The notes beneath the pieces were generated by a model, which saw only the letters and a list, made by a program, of their open reading frames with translations, made no database searches and was not told the origin of the DNA. Below, piece by piece: positions 47,670 through 55,009 of a DNA stretch of 64,000 nucleotides. The stretch spans positions 2,976,001 to 3,040,000 of the forward strand of contig CP103804.1 in the NCBI GenBank assembly GCA_024919175.1, in the 5' to 3' direction. This DNA comes from Clostridioides difficile (GTDB taxonomy: Bacteria; Bacillota; Clostridia; Peptostreptococcales; Peptostreptococcaceae). How positions within the stretch are numbered: the first letter of the stretch is position 1; every line of letters begins with the position of its first letter. The position numbers and the translations under genes are program-made.

Positions 47670-48269
47670 ATGAAGAAAAAAAATATAATAAAGTGGTTAT
47701 TAATAACCATTGGGATAACAATAATTGTATATATTGCAGTAACAACAATCAGTATATGGAATTATAGTAAATTAGATGAGAAAAAACTGACAGATGTTGT
47801 AATTGTACTGGGTGCTGGTACTTCGAAGGGAAAGTTATCTCCTGTTTTTCAAGAACGAATAAATCATGGAATATGGCTTTATCAAAATGGCTATTCGGAT
47901 AAATTAATTTTTACAGGAAGTATTGGATATGGAAATAAAAAGTCTGATGCTTATGTAGCAAAACAATATGCAATGAGTCAAGGAATACCAGAAGAGTCTA
48001 TATTAATTGAAGAAGAATCAAATATAACACAGGAAAATATTGAAAACGCAAAATTGATAATGGATGAAAATTCATATCACACAGCAATTATTGTAAGCGA
48101 CCCATTGCATATGAAAAGAGCAATGCTAATGGCAAAGGACTCTGAAATAGAAGCTTATAGTTCTCCAACACCTACAACAAGATATATAAGTTTAAAGACT
48201 AGACTACCATTTTTAGCAAGAGAAGAGTTTTTTTATATAGGATATAGAATATATAGAAATTTTCAGTAA
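47670..48269 (+). CDS. YdcF/SanA-like DUF218 membrane protein
   Basis: This 199-residue protein has one N-terminal helix (about 8-28) and a DUF218 domain. Visible elements are VVIVLGAGTSKGKLSPVFQERI near residue 44, the following GYSDKLIFTGSIGYG, and SNITQENIENAKLIM. Homologues are linked to envelope barrier function, but the enzymatic role is not settled. The GC and spacing fit neighbours. It ends against a truncated MerR gene. Confidence 0.85.
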   Translation: MKKKNIIKWLLITIGITIIVYIAVTTISIWNYSKLDEKKLTDVVIVLGAGTSKGKLSPVFQERINHGIWLYQNGYSDKLIFTGSIGYGNKKSDAYVAKQYAMSQGIPEESILIEEESNITQENIENAKLIMDENSYHTAIIVSDPLHMKRAMLMAKDSEIEAYSSPTPTTRYISLKTRLPFLAREEFFYIGYRIYRNFQ

Positions 48270-48420
48270 AGTGTTGTTCATATACTGAATAATATCTATA
48301 ATTATTTCTATCTTTATATTCAGGTGAAAAAATACCTATCTTATCATAAAAAATCAATGTCTGCTTAGAAATACCACATAGTTTTGTAAATTCACCTGTA
48401 GTAAGATACTGCTTTTCCAA
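48270..48420 (-). pseudogene. 5' remnant of a MerR-family regulator
   Basis: From a TTG start at 48420 (AGGAG 10 bases upstream) the first ~48 residues are a MerR helix-turn-helix: LTTGEFTKLCGISKQTLIFYDKIGIF and NNYRYYSVYEQ. After YYSVYEQ the resemblance ends and the frame runs into the end of the DUF218 gene on the opposite strand. The dimerisation and effector parts are missing. This is a truncated gene, probably cut by recombination. Confidence 0.72.
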
Positions 48421-48533
48421 GGTTTATACGCTCCTTATCTTATTTTATCTATATAGTTACTATATACTCTAGTATTTACTAAATCAAGTAATTCTTATTT
48501 AATAAAATTAATATATTTTTGATTTTAAATGCT

Positions 48534-48604
48534 AAATGTCAGTTAAATGTCAGTTAAATTTTTTATCCACAATTTTTACATAAGTTTTCCACAACTTATC
48601 TACA
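48534..48604. other. Iteron-like tandem repeat with three DnaA-box-like 9-mers
   Basis: AAATGTCAGTT occurs twice in tandem (48534-48544, 48545-48555). It is followed by TTATCCACA (48563-48571, a perfect consensus DnaA box), TTTTCCACA (48585-48593) and TTATCTACA (48596-48604), all in the same orientation and in AT-rich DNA. This resembles a small origin or a DnaA-bound control region. No replication protein gene is adjacent, so function is uncertain. Confidence 0.45.
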
Positions 48605-48609
48605 ACAAT

Positions 48610-48642
48610 AAAAAGGTAGCTACTATTAAGTACTACCTTTTT
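48610..48642 (-). terminator. Terminator of the BlaI-like gene
   Basis: A 10-bp stem AAAAAGGTAG/CTACCTTTTT lies 6 bases beyond the stop codon. Confidence 0.88.
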
Positions 48643-48647
48643 CTATA

Positions 48648-49031
48648 TTAATCTTCGTCCTGCCAAGTTTTTATCCATTCTCCTATTTCTGTTATTTTTT
48701 CTTCAGTTATTTCTTCTTTATTATGTAATTTGGAAATTAACTCTGATAAAGGATTGTTATGTAAATCTCCAAAGATTCTTTTACCTTCTAGTTTTAGATA
48801 TTCTTTTTCTTTTACTAATACTGTATAGTGTACATGTTTCCCGATTCTTTGAGATATTAAAAAACCTTTTTTAGTTAATCTTGATAAAAGTGTAATTGTA
48901 GTTGTATGCTTCCAGCCATATATTTTTTCTATTTCATCTGCAACATCCTTCGATATTACAGTTTTGTATCCTAAATTCCAAATAAATTTCATGAGTTTCA
49001 ATTCTGCATCTGGTAATTTTTTATTTAGCAT
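48648..49031 (-). CDS. BlaI/MecI-family transcriptional repressor
   Basis: This 127-residue winged-helix regulator begins LPDAELKLMKFIWNLG and continues with the recognition region HTTTITLLSRLTKKGFL, as in BlaI/MecI/CopY. Members repress beta-lactamase or efflux genes until cleaved by a BlaR-type sensor protease. No blaR1 or target gene adjoins. An AAGGAATAT ribosome site precedes the start. Confidence 0.9.
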   Translation of the reverse strand: MLNKKLPDAELKLMKFIWNLGYKTVISKDVADEIEKIYGWKHTTTITLLSRLTKKGFLISQRIGKHVHYTVLVKEKEYLKLEGKRIFGDLHNNPLSELISKLHNKEEITEEKITEIGEWIKTWQDED

Positions 49032-49369
49032 AATATATTCCTTCTTTCTATTTTAGATAGAATAGATTTTTTCCTCCACATATATTCCATCAACATCAAT
49101 TCCCCTCTATGTAGTTTGTCCATTACCTCTTGTTGCTCTATCTTTATGTCACTTCCTCAAATTCAATCTAGCTTAAATTAATAATAGGAGCTTTTTTATA
49201 CAAAAACTACAGGTAAATTTTACCATATACTCTACATATTTAGTTTGTTTTCTTATAAGAAAAATAGCTTTCATATTTGTAAACTTATTCATTTTTCAAA
49301 TTTTCAAACAATAATGTTGAATAATAATTAATTACATTGTATTATTAAATTGTAGAATAAAACTAAATC
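49032..49369. other. Intergenic region between BlaI-like gene and riboswitch
   Basis: About 340 AT-rich bases with no gene I can support. It must contain the leftward BlaI-like promoter and the rightward riboswitch promoter. Confidence 0.4.
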
Positions 49370-49453
49370 GGCAAAACTAGAGAAATTTAGTGACGCAAAA
49401 CTATAGTAACTGAGACTCGTAAAATATCTTATACGTCATGTCAGCCAGTTGCC
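49370..49453 (+). promoter_or_regulatory. Cyclic di-GMP-I (GEMM-I) riboswitch aptamer
   Basis: Conserved parts appear in order. P1 pairs GGCAAAACT (49370) with AGTTGCC (49447-49453). A P2 stem is closed by a GAAA tetraloop (CTAGAGAAATTTAG). The hallmark GACGCAAAACTATAG (49392-49406) follows, then the P3 arm and TGTCAGCCAGTTGCC. It sits about 55 bases upstream of a small nonsense-interrupted gene. No clear terminator is visible between, so the control mode is undecided. Confidence 0.88.
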
Positions 49454-49508
49454 AAAAAGATATTGTTTTTTGTTTTTATGAAAGTTTTTTAGGGGGATAA
49501 TAATATAT

Positions 49509-49661
49509 ATGTTTAGAGATAAAATAGATAGATGTACACACGTGTTGACTACATATATTGGTAGTACATATGATTATTGTGATTTTATACTATAGTTTGG
49601 AGAAAATGTAGTAGAATCTTGTTTGCACCAAGTGATAGTATTGGTAAATAAATATAATTAG
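49509..49661 (+). pseudogene. Riboswitch-controlled small gene with an in-frame stop
   Basis: The ATG at 49509 opens MFRDKIDRCTHVLTTYIGST, then meets TAG at 49593-49595. The same frame continues FGENVVESCLHQVIVLVNKYN to a second stop. Both halves align with the intact 60-residue protein at 47185 (MFKDKIDECVHIMTAYIASL; YGEEIVDLCLHRIMILL), and the upstream TTTTTTAGGGGGAT is shared. The gene is therefore a decayed paralogue, or makes only a 28-residue peptide. Confidence 0.65.
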
Positions 49662-49767
49662 ATAGACACTATTTCCTAGAACATCCTTTTTAGTTTTATA
49701 TACTTTTAAATAATATTATGATAAATAATTAATTAAAATATCTTTGTGCGAAAGGATAATAATATAA

Positions 49768-49968
49768 ATGTGTTTTAAGACTTACATATTAAAAAGAATT
49801 ATAAATAATAAGCAACTAGAGGTTACAAGAGATTTTGACTTAGATAATCTCATTTGTACTGCAACAGAGATTTTGAAAGATAATGAGATAGATTTGATAA
49901 TTACTGATGAAGTAAATAATGTTGTTTGGAGAAATGAAAAAAGCACTCCCCGACATGAGAATGCTTAG
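49768..49968 (+). CDS. Small hypothetical protein, 66 aa
   Basis: The frame begins MCFKTYILKRIINNK and ends STPRHENA, after an AAAGGATAATAATA ribosome-site context similar to the riboswitch-linked gene. It contains a beta-alpha pattern (LICTATEILKDNEIDLIITDE). I do not recognise a family. A terminator follows directly. Confidence 0.55.
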   Translation: MCFKTYILKRIINNKQLEVTRDFDLDNLICTATEILKDNEIDLIITDEVNNVVWRNEKSTPRHENA

Positions 49969-49977
49969 TTATAACTA

Positions 49978-50004
49978 TAGAAGTGTACTGCGAATACACT
50001 TCTA
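49978..50004 (+). terminator. Terminator after the 66-aa gene
   Basis: A perfect 10-bp stem TAGAAGTGTA/TACACTTCTA, then a T-run. Confidence 0.88.
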
Positions 50005-50367
50005 TTTTTTTATTATATCATATAATTTATGTTGTTAAAAAGAGCTATTTAAATCAATTCTAAGACGTGTTGAGTAATGTTCTTGATAATTTATACATTA
50101 ATGAATTTCAAAAAAATAAGCACTCATATAAAAAGAGTGCTTTAAATGTATATTTATGGAATATATAATATAATTATAACATGTCTTATGTTTTAGTATG
50201 ATAATCTTCGTTCGTTTTATTGTTACAGGTTATACTATAGTTTTATGCATCCTGTTAATATTTGTAATATTTTAGATACTCTTTATACTTGTGTTACTGA
50301 TATACTTTGATTAAGAAAATTAATCTAATTATAAGTTGGTAATTATATTATAAAGGAGGTCTCTACT
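50005..50367. other. Intergenic region with a leftward terminator-like hairpin
   Basis: There is no gene I can support. AAGCACTC (50118-50125) pairs with GAGTGCTT (50135-50142), followed leftward by a U-run, so it could stop transcription leaving the prophage leftward. Confidence 0.5.
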
Positions 50368-50685
50368 ATGAAAATTCAGAATATCTACCTTATATTTATG
50401 GGAGTAGGAATTATAATATTAACTACAATAATATCTTTAATTAAAGTTAAAATTGGTTTTTGTAGTGAAAAATATTTTAATAAATTAGAATCAATATATG
50501 GAAATATAGATAGAAAAAGAACCATTAAACTGGAAGTTCTTTATCGCTATGCAATGGGACTTGAATACATAGCAATAGCTTTATTCACAAGAAGATTAGA
50601 TATTACAATAGTAGAAATGATATTAACAGCTATTATAACAACAATGTTATATTATCTAATTAGAAAGAAATACGTAACCTTATAA
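50368..50685 (+). CDS. Small membrane protein, 105 aa
   Basis: A strong AAAGGAGG ribosome site precedes the ATG. One N-terminal helix (IYLIFMGVGIIILTTIISLI, about 5-24) and one or two C-terminal helices (about 60-75 and 82-97) flank a charged loop. I do not recognise the family. It lies at the edge of the prophage and is transcribed against it. Confidence 0.65.
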   Translation: MKIQNIYLIFMGVGIIILTTIISLIKVKIGFCSEKYFNKLESIYGNIDRKRTIKLEVLYRYAMGLEYIAIALFTRRLDITIVEMILTAIITTMLYYLIRKKYVTL

Positions 50686-50806
50686 ATAATAAGCCTATCA
50701 TTATACTCTATTTTTAACTGAAATCGTTCGACAAATTGCTGATATAAGTTCTTAAATATGCTATAAATTAAAGTATATTAGACATTAATTTATGGAGGTA
50801 TAAAAT

Positions 50807-51286
50807 ATGTTTCTCAATGATATATTTGATATTATTAAATTTAACAAAAAAAGCCCTATAGAACAGTTATATGTTATTCAAGAAGAAGAAAAACCAGACA
50901 TAAAAGAAGCTGAGAAATATTATAAATGCAATTACAGATTTTATAATTCTCTTAAGGAGATGGATTCAATAGAAAATATAAAAACAGAAAAAACACGCAT
51001 CAAAACCATCTTAGATTCTAAAAATAATCCAGCAATTCCATTTATGATTGCTATTATTTCTACATTTATATCAATTTTCTTTAGTATATTCATTGTCAAT
51101 ATTATAAAAAATATTCATATTGCTTCTGCTATAATAATTGCCTTTTTTTGTGTTTATTCATATCTAATATGTGAATTTCAGCAAAAATCAAATAGTTACC
51201 AAAAATTCTATATAAATTCATTACAAGCGTTAGATAATATGGAAAATAAAAAACTTAAAGAAAGAAAGTATAAAAAAAGAAGGTAG
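50807..51286 (+). CDS. Membrane protein of unknown function, 159 aa
   Basis: An ATGGAGG ribosome site precedes the ATG. The N-terminal 75 residues are charged and cytosolic-looking (EQLYVIQEEEKPDIKEAEKYY). Two adjacent helices follow (PFMIAIISTFISIFFSIFIV and HIASAIIIAFFCVYSYLI), then a very basic tail ending in KERKYKKRR. The family is unknown. It converges on the endolysin gene with a shared terminator between them. Confidence 0.68.
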   Translation: MFLNDIFDIIKFNKKSPIEQLYVIQEEEKPDIKEAEKYYKCNYRFYNSLKEMDSIENIKTEKTRIKTILDSKNNPAIPFMIAIISTFISIFFSIFIVNIIKNIHIASAIIIAFFCVYSYLICEFQQKSNSYQKFYINSLQALDNMENKKLKERKYKKRR

Positions 51287-51307
51287 CAACTATCTCCAGT
51301 TGCTACC
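51282..51307. terminator. Bidirectional terminator between the 159-aa gene and the endolysin
   Basis: A perfect 10-bp stem GGTAGCAACT/AGTTGCTACC. It overlaps the stop codon of the rightward gene and lies 8 bases past the endolysin stop. Confidence 0.8.
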
Positions 51308-51314
51308 TCCCAAT

Positions 51315-51572
51315 CTATCTATTAATAAAATCTAATGCTTTATAAAGTGTATCAAACCTATCATCACCCTTTATCATTGTATATTTTTCTTTAGTTATAG
51401 CCCCTATCTTATTACATGCTCCTCCACCTACAACATAAAGATTTTCTGTTCTTCCTGGTACATAATCTTTTATGTCACATATTAATATCTTTCCATCATT
51501 ATATCCCCAACCAAGCACAGTTGCGAGTACGTTATCAACCTCTCCATCATAAACTATTGTATGTTTATACAT
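51315..51572 (-). CDS. Probable internal translation product: free endolysin cell-wall-binding domain (85 aa)
   Basis: Within the endolysin gene, GGGAG at 51585-51581 lies 8 bases before an in-frame ATG at 51572 (MYKHTIVYDG). This matches the start of the C-terminal domain. Related clostridial lysins (CD27L, CTP1L) are known to make such a separate C-terminal fragment that joins the full-length enzyme. Presence of the site is seen; use of it is inferred. Confidence 0.6.
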   Translation of the reverse strand: MYKHTIVYDGEVDNVLATVLGWGYNDGKILICDIKDYVPGRTENLYVVGGGACNKIGAITKEKYTMIKGDDRFDTLYKALDFINR

Positions 51573-52133
51573 CTGTTTAACTCCCTCATTATTTATATTT
51601 ATATTTTTATTTAATACACCCTCAGCAATTAACTTAGCCATACCTTCATATCCAAGTTTCTTAGCCTTCTCATAATCCTCTTTATTGTCACAAAAGAAAC
51701 TTTCTATTAATATTGCTGTAGGTTTTGAACTGTTTAAAATATATAATCCTTTATCTAGTTTAGCACCCCTATTTTTAAATACTGTGCCTAGTTTCTTACA
51801 TATTCTAGTTGCATACTCTAGACCTTTACTACTATAATATAGCACCTCTGAGCCTTTTCCTTGACCATCGCTTGCATTTAAATGTAGTTCTATGAGTAAG
51901 TCATATAATCCACCATTAACTCTAGGTATTTTATAAGACTTTTCTTCTGATTTAGTTTTAAATTGCTTTTCTGGGCATATTATTACATCTACCTTATGCA
52001 CTTCTTTTCTAAATGTATCTGCTAATACTGGTGCAAGAGATTTATTGTATTGATATTCGTTAATCACTCCATCAGCAGAAGTGCATGCTCCATTTTTTAA
52101 AATACTGTGTCCTACTGTAATACATATTTTCAT
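51315..52133 (-). CDS. Phage endolysin, N-acetylmuramoyl-L-alanine amidase (CD27L-like)
   Basis: This 272-residue lysin has an N-terminal Amidase_3 domain (about 1-175) with zinc ligands in TVGHSIL, VINEYQYN and IELHLNASDG, and the catalytic Glu in ILIESFFCD. The C-terminal cell-wall-binding domain (about 187-272) begins YKHTIVYDGEVDN and ends RFDTLYKALDFINR, closely like the C. difficile phage lysin CD27L. It overlaps the holin stop by one base. An internal ribosome site before Met186 is listed separately. Confidence 0.95.
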   Translation of the reverse strand: MKICITVGHSILKNGACTSADGVINEYQYNKSLAPVLADTFRKEVHKVDVIICPEKQFKTKSEEKSYKIPRVNGGLYDLLIELHLNASDGQGKGSEVLYYSSKGLEYATRICKKLGTVFKNRGAKLDKGLYILNSSKPTAILIESFFCDNKEDYEKAKKLGYEGMAKLIAEGVLNKNININNEGVKQMYKHTIVYDGEVDNVLATVLGWGYNDGKILICDIKDYVPGRTENLYVVGGGACNKIGAITKEKYTMIKGDDRFDTLYKALDFINR

Positions 52134-52390
52134 TATTTATTTTCCTCCTTCAACTGTTTGTAAGTTTGATTTATACCTATTGATATACCCCAACAAATCA
52201 CGCCTTGTAAGACTGCATTAGGATTTAATCCTAACATCCAAATAGAAAATCCTATACCAAGTATCAATAGTACAATTGGAATATATTTATTATCTAGTTG
52301 TTTATATTTTTTGCAACCTTTACCTATAATAGAGAGAGCAGCCACTAAAATTAGCAACTGCTCTGGTATGAAACTTATTAAATTATCCAT
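52133..52390 (-). CDS. Phage holin
   Basis: This 85-residue protein has two or three hydrophobic helices (LISFIPEQLLILVAALSIIG, IPIVLLILGIGFSIWML, VLQGVICWGISIGI) and a charged C-terminal tail KQLKEENK. Size, topology and position just before the endolysin identify it as the membrane-permeabilising holin. Confidence 0.87.
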   Translation of the reverse strand: MDNLISFIPEQLLILVAALSIIGKGCKKYKQLDNKYIPIVLLILGIGFSIWMLGLNPNAVLQGVICWGISIGINQTYKQLKEENK

Positions 52391-52408
52391 CTCTTATTTT
52401 CCTCCTAA

Positions 52409-52639
52409 TTAAAATATTCCTCTCTGTATGGCAAATATAAAGAATCCTACAAGTGTTGTAATCATTGTTCCTATTAGCCACTTTAACATACTTGTAAGTG
52501 AGTTCAAATTCTCACATAGTGCTTTTAATTCTGCTTTAGATTCTATATTTGCTATCTTTAATTCGTCTATTTCTTCTCCATGTTTATTTATTCTTGTTTC
52601 ATGTCGCTTTAAATCTGCGTCGAAAAGTTCTTCATTCAT
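52409..52639 (-). CDS. xhlA: XhlA-family phage lysis protein
   Basis: This 76-residue protein has an N-terminal helical coiled-coil-like part (RHETRINKHGEEIDELK ... SKAELKALCENLNSL) and one C-terminal membrane helix (IGTMITTLVGFFIFAI). This is the hemolysin XhlA architecture, which works with a holin in defective Bacillus phage PBSX. It is the first gene of the lysis cassette, after a terminator. Confidence 0.88.
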   Translation of the reverse strand: MNEELFDADLKRHETRINKHGEEIDELKIANIESKAELKALCENLNSLTSMLKWLIGTMITTLVGFFIFAIQRGIF

Positions 52640-52665
52640 GTAAGCCTCCTAATTTGTATTAAAAT

Positions 52666-52690
52666 AAGACTTAGAGGTTATCTAAGCCTT
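52666..52690 (-). terminator. Terminator between tail-fibre and lysis genes
   Basis: The stem AAGACTTAGA/TCTAAGCCTT (52666-52675 with 52681-52690) has one wobble and is followed leftward by U-rich bases. Confidence 0.75.
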
Positions 52691-52757
52691 ATAAAAAATT
52701 TTCTAGTATTAATTCTTAATACCATTTCTCTATATTTGATTTATCTATTTAATCTTT

Positions 52758-54443
52758 TTATTCATATGCTCTCCAAGTAAATACTCCGCCACTTCTAACT
52801 TCAACATCATCACATCTAGGTCCTTCATCTGAATTAGATAATGTAAATTTAAATGAACTAGATGTTATGTTACTTATCTTAATAAGCCCTCTTGTATAAT
52901 AAGCAGCCCCTTTAATTTTTTCTGCTCCCAAATTAATATTATTTAGATTAGAAATATTACTAAATAAGATACTGTCTCCTTTTGAAGTCCAAGCTGGTAA
53001 GGTATCAATTATAATTATACTTGGTACAAAATCTAGATTCATTAATATATCTAGAGTAGCAGATTCTTTTTGCCCTTTTATATAAAAATTATAGTTGTCA
53101 TATGCCGTGAAAGTGTAACTACCAGTTGCCCATCTCTTTCTTTGTTTTATCTGATTATTTAACTGACTTATAGTATTATTCTTTTCAGTCAATTTATTTT
53201 GTAAATCTTGTACACTAGCATCTGAACTATCAAAAGATTTCTTTATCTTTTCTGATAATTCTACTAAGGAAGTATTTAAACTTGATTCAATATTCTTTAG
53301 TGCTAATACATTTACAATAGCAGTCTTGCCATTTACTAATCCTTCTTTTATTTCACTCATTTTACTTACTATATCTCGTATACTTGCGTCATCGCCTAAA
53401 GGCATTATATTCTTACTTACGCTTAATACTTTTTCTACTGTGGTATTAGAACTATCTGTAACAACTATTTTAAGCGTGTGTAGTGCATTATCTTCTAATG
53501 TATAGTTAATTGTTTTTTCTACTGTTAAATTTATTGTTATAGTTTCTTTTAATACATCATCTATAAAGTATTCTATCTTTGTTAGTAGCGCAGGGTCTGT
53601 GTGGTCAGCTTTAAATGTTGCTTGTGTGGAGTTATAAGATGATACCGTTAAAAATGGTAATGGTTGTAATAACATAATTTTGGCATAACCATAAGCACCA
53701 GCAGTATTTCCGCCAGATTCCATAGCAGCGTTATCAAAATAATATTCAGATGTTGGTGTGTAGCCAGCAGGCTTATAACTATCTTTTGTTAATATATAGC
53801 CACTTCCTCCTCCAGCTGCACCTACACCATTCATGCCTGCACCACCAAACCAGCCACCTCCACCACCTTCGCCAATTGAATCTTTAACAGAACACCCTTT
53901 TCCAAAACTTCCGTTTTCTGTGCTTACATGGCCAATACCACCTTGATATTGAGTGCCACCAGGGCGATGTCTGTCGTTAGCACTATATCCAGTACCTCCT
54001 TCTAATCCTCCTCCTGCACCGCCAGTATAAGGATAATACGTACCTCCACCTCCTCCTGCAACAATTATTCTAGATAAAAGACCTTGTTCCTTATCCCAAG
54101 CACCTCCAACAAGTCTTATATCCGTAGCACCTCCACCATACATAGAATAATAAGTACCCATAACCTGTTGATTTAAATAACCTTTACCACCGCCATTAAA
54201 ACCACTTTTAGTATTATTACTCGTAGATGAAGAAGCAAAACCACTTTCACCAACATAAATATATAATGTAGTTTGTTTTTTTAATGTAATTTCACCTTTA
54301 GAATATCCGCCTTTAGCATCAGTATACCAAGAAGAATTGTTGATACCTCCAGAAGAACCCCAGCATTCAAATTTATATTTACCAGGTTTTAATGTAACAT
54401 TTTGTTCACTTCCTGTATAATTAAACTCATAAACTGTTGCCAT
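52758..54443 (-). CDS. Glycine-rich phage tail fibre / receptor-binding protein
   Basis: This 561-residue protein has an N-terminal beta-rich, strongly Gly-rich domain (about 1-255; motifs such as VAGGGGGTYYPYTGGAGGG and GGSGYILTKD). An Ig-like segment follows (about 265-345), then a coiled coil (about 395-435, LTEKNNTISQLNNQIKQ) and a C-terminal beta domain. The Gly-rich fold is seen in phage adhesins. It is probably the distal host-binding fibre. It is preceded by a duplicated intergenic segment also found ahead of the fibre gene at 56238. Confidence 0.8.
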   Translation of the reverse strand: MATVYEFNYTGSEQNVTLKPGKYKFECWGSSGGINNSSWYTDAKGGYSKGEITLKKQTTLYIYVGESGFASSSTSNNTKSGFNGGGKGYLNQQVMGTYYSMYGGGATDIRLVGGAWDKEQGLLSRIIVAGGGGGTYYPYTGGAGGGLEGGTGYSANDRHRPGGTQYQGGIGHVSTENGSFGKGCSVKDSIGEGGGGGWFGGAGMNGVGAAGGGSGYILTKDSYKPAGYTPTSEYYFDNAAMESGGNTAGAYGYAKIMLLQPLPFLTVSSYNSTQATFKADHTDPALLTKIEYFIDDVLKETITINLTVEKTINYTLEDNALHTLKIVVTDSSNTTVEKVLSVSKNIMPLGDDASIRDIVSKMSEIKEGLVNGKTAIVNVLALKNIESSLNTSLVELSEKIKKSFDSSDASVQDLQNKLTEKNNTISQLNNQIKQRKRWATGSYTFTAYDNYNFYIKGQKESATLDILMNLDFVPSIIIIDTLPAWTSKGDSILFSNISNLNNINLGAEKIKGAAYYTRGLIKISNITSSSFKFTLSNSDEGPRCDDVEVRSGGVFTWRAYE

Positions 54444-54449
54444 TTAATC

Positions 54450-54554
54450 CACCTCTTTCTTAATTTATGGTTTTATTGTACCTAATTTTAAAACTATAAA
54501 CGTCTACAAAATATAGATAAAGTGTAGGCAAAATGTAAATGAATTTATATATTT
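54450..54554 (-). repeat. Intergenic direct repeat, copy 1 (upstream of the Gly-rich fibre)
   Basis: About 105 bases are nearly identical to 56244-56348 at the same distance from the next fibre gene's start. Shared landmarks include TTTTAAAACTATAAA and GTAAATGAATTTATATATTT. It may carry a promoter and ribosome-site region for each fibre gene. Confidence 0.85.
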
Positions 54555-54571
54555 TCAGGAATAAAAAAGGA

Positions 54572-54709
54572 CTATGCTATATAGTCCTCTCCCACAATTT
54601 CTTTATATTCTGTTGCTGTTATCTTATTCTTTGTAACTGCTGTTTTAACCTGTTCTTTAGTCCAGTTGTCATTCTTATAAAAATCTGTTATTATCTTATA
54701 CCAGTTCAT
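54572..54709 (-). CDS. xkdX: XkdX-like small phage protein, 45 aa
   Basis: The frame MNWYKIITDFYKNDNW, TKEQVKTAV, KNKITATEYKEIVG, EDYIA matches the XkdX pattern of a 40-50-residue protein with W-T/K-x-E-x-V and I-T-x-x-E-Y-K-E-I. It follows the 99-residue gene directly and its stop codon lies inside a terminator hairpin (54570-54587). The role in tail assembly is not defined. Confidence 0.82.
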   Translation of the reverse strand: MNWYKIITDFYKNDNWTKEQVKTAVTKNKITATEYKEIVGEDYIA

Positions 54710-55009
54710 TTATATCACCCCATTACTCATAAGTTGAAATGTTAAATCTGCTATTGTTTGTTCTGTGGAATTTACTTTATCTTCTAGACTACTTTTAATA
54801 TCTGTATATCTATAGAAAACCTCTTTAGTATCTATATTTATAAATAACTTTTCTTCTTTATTTTCTGTATACTTTTGAGTTGGTAAACTCTCTATCAAAA
54901 TACCTTGTTTTAAATCTTCGTCTGATAACAAACTTGGTTCATAGTGTATCATGCCAACATATTTTATATTCTGTTCCTCTGTACTCATTAAATTTCCTAA
55001 ATAAATCAT
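54710..55009 (-). CDS. Phage tail-fibre-associated protein, 99 aa
   Basis: The gene starts MIYLGNLMSTEEQNI after a GGAGAAAA ribosome site and overlaps the previous stop by 4 bases. It contains a predicted mostly beta centre (EKLFINIDTKEVFYRY) and a C-terminal coiled segment (LEDKVNSTEQTIADLTFQL). The position between a fibre gene and xkdX recalls the XkdW position in PBSX-like tails. The family assignment is uncertain. Confidence 0.7.
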   Translation of the reverse strand: MIYLGNLMSTEEQNIKYVGMIHYEPSLLSDEDLKQGILIESLPTQKYTENKEEKLFINIDTKEVFYRYTDIKSSLEDKVNSTEQTIADLTFQLMSNGVI

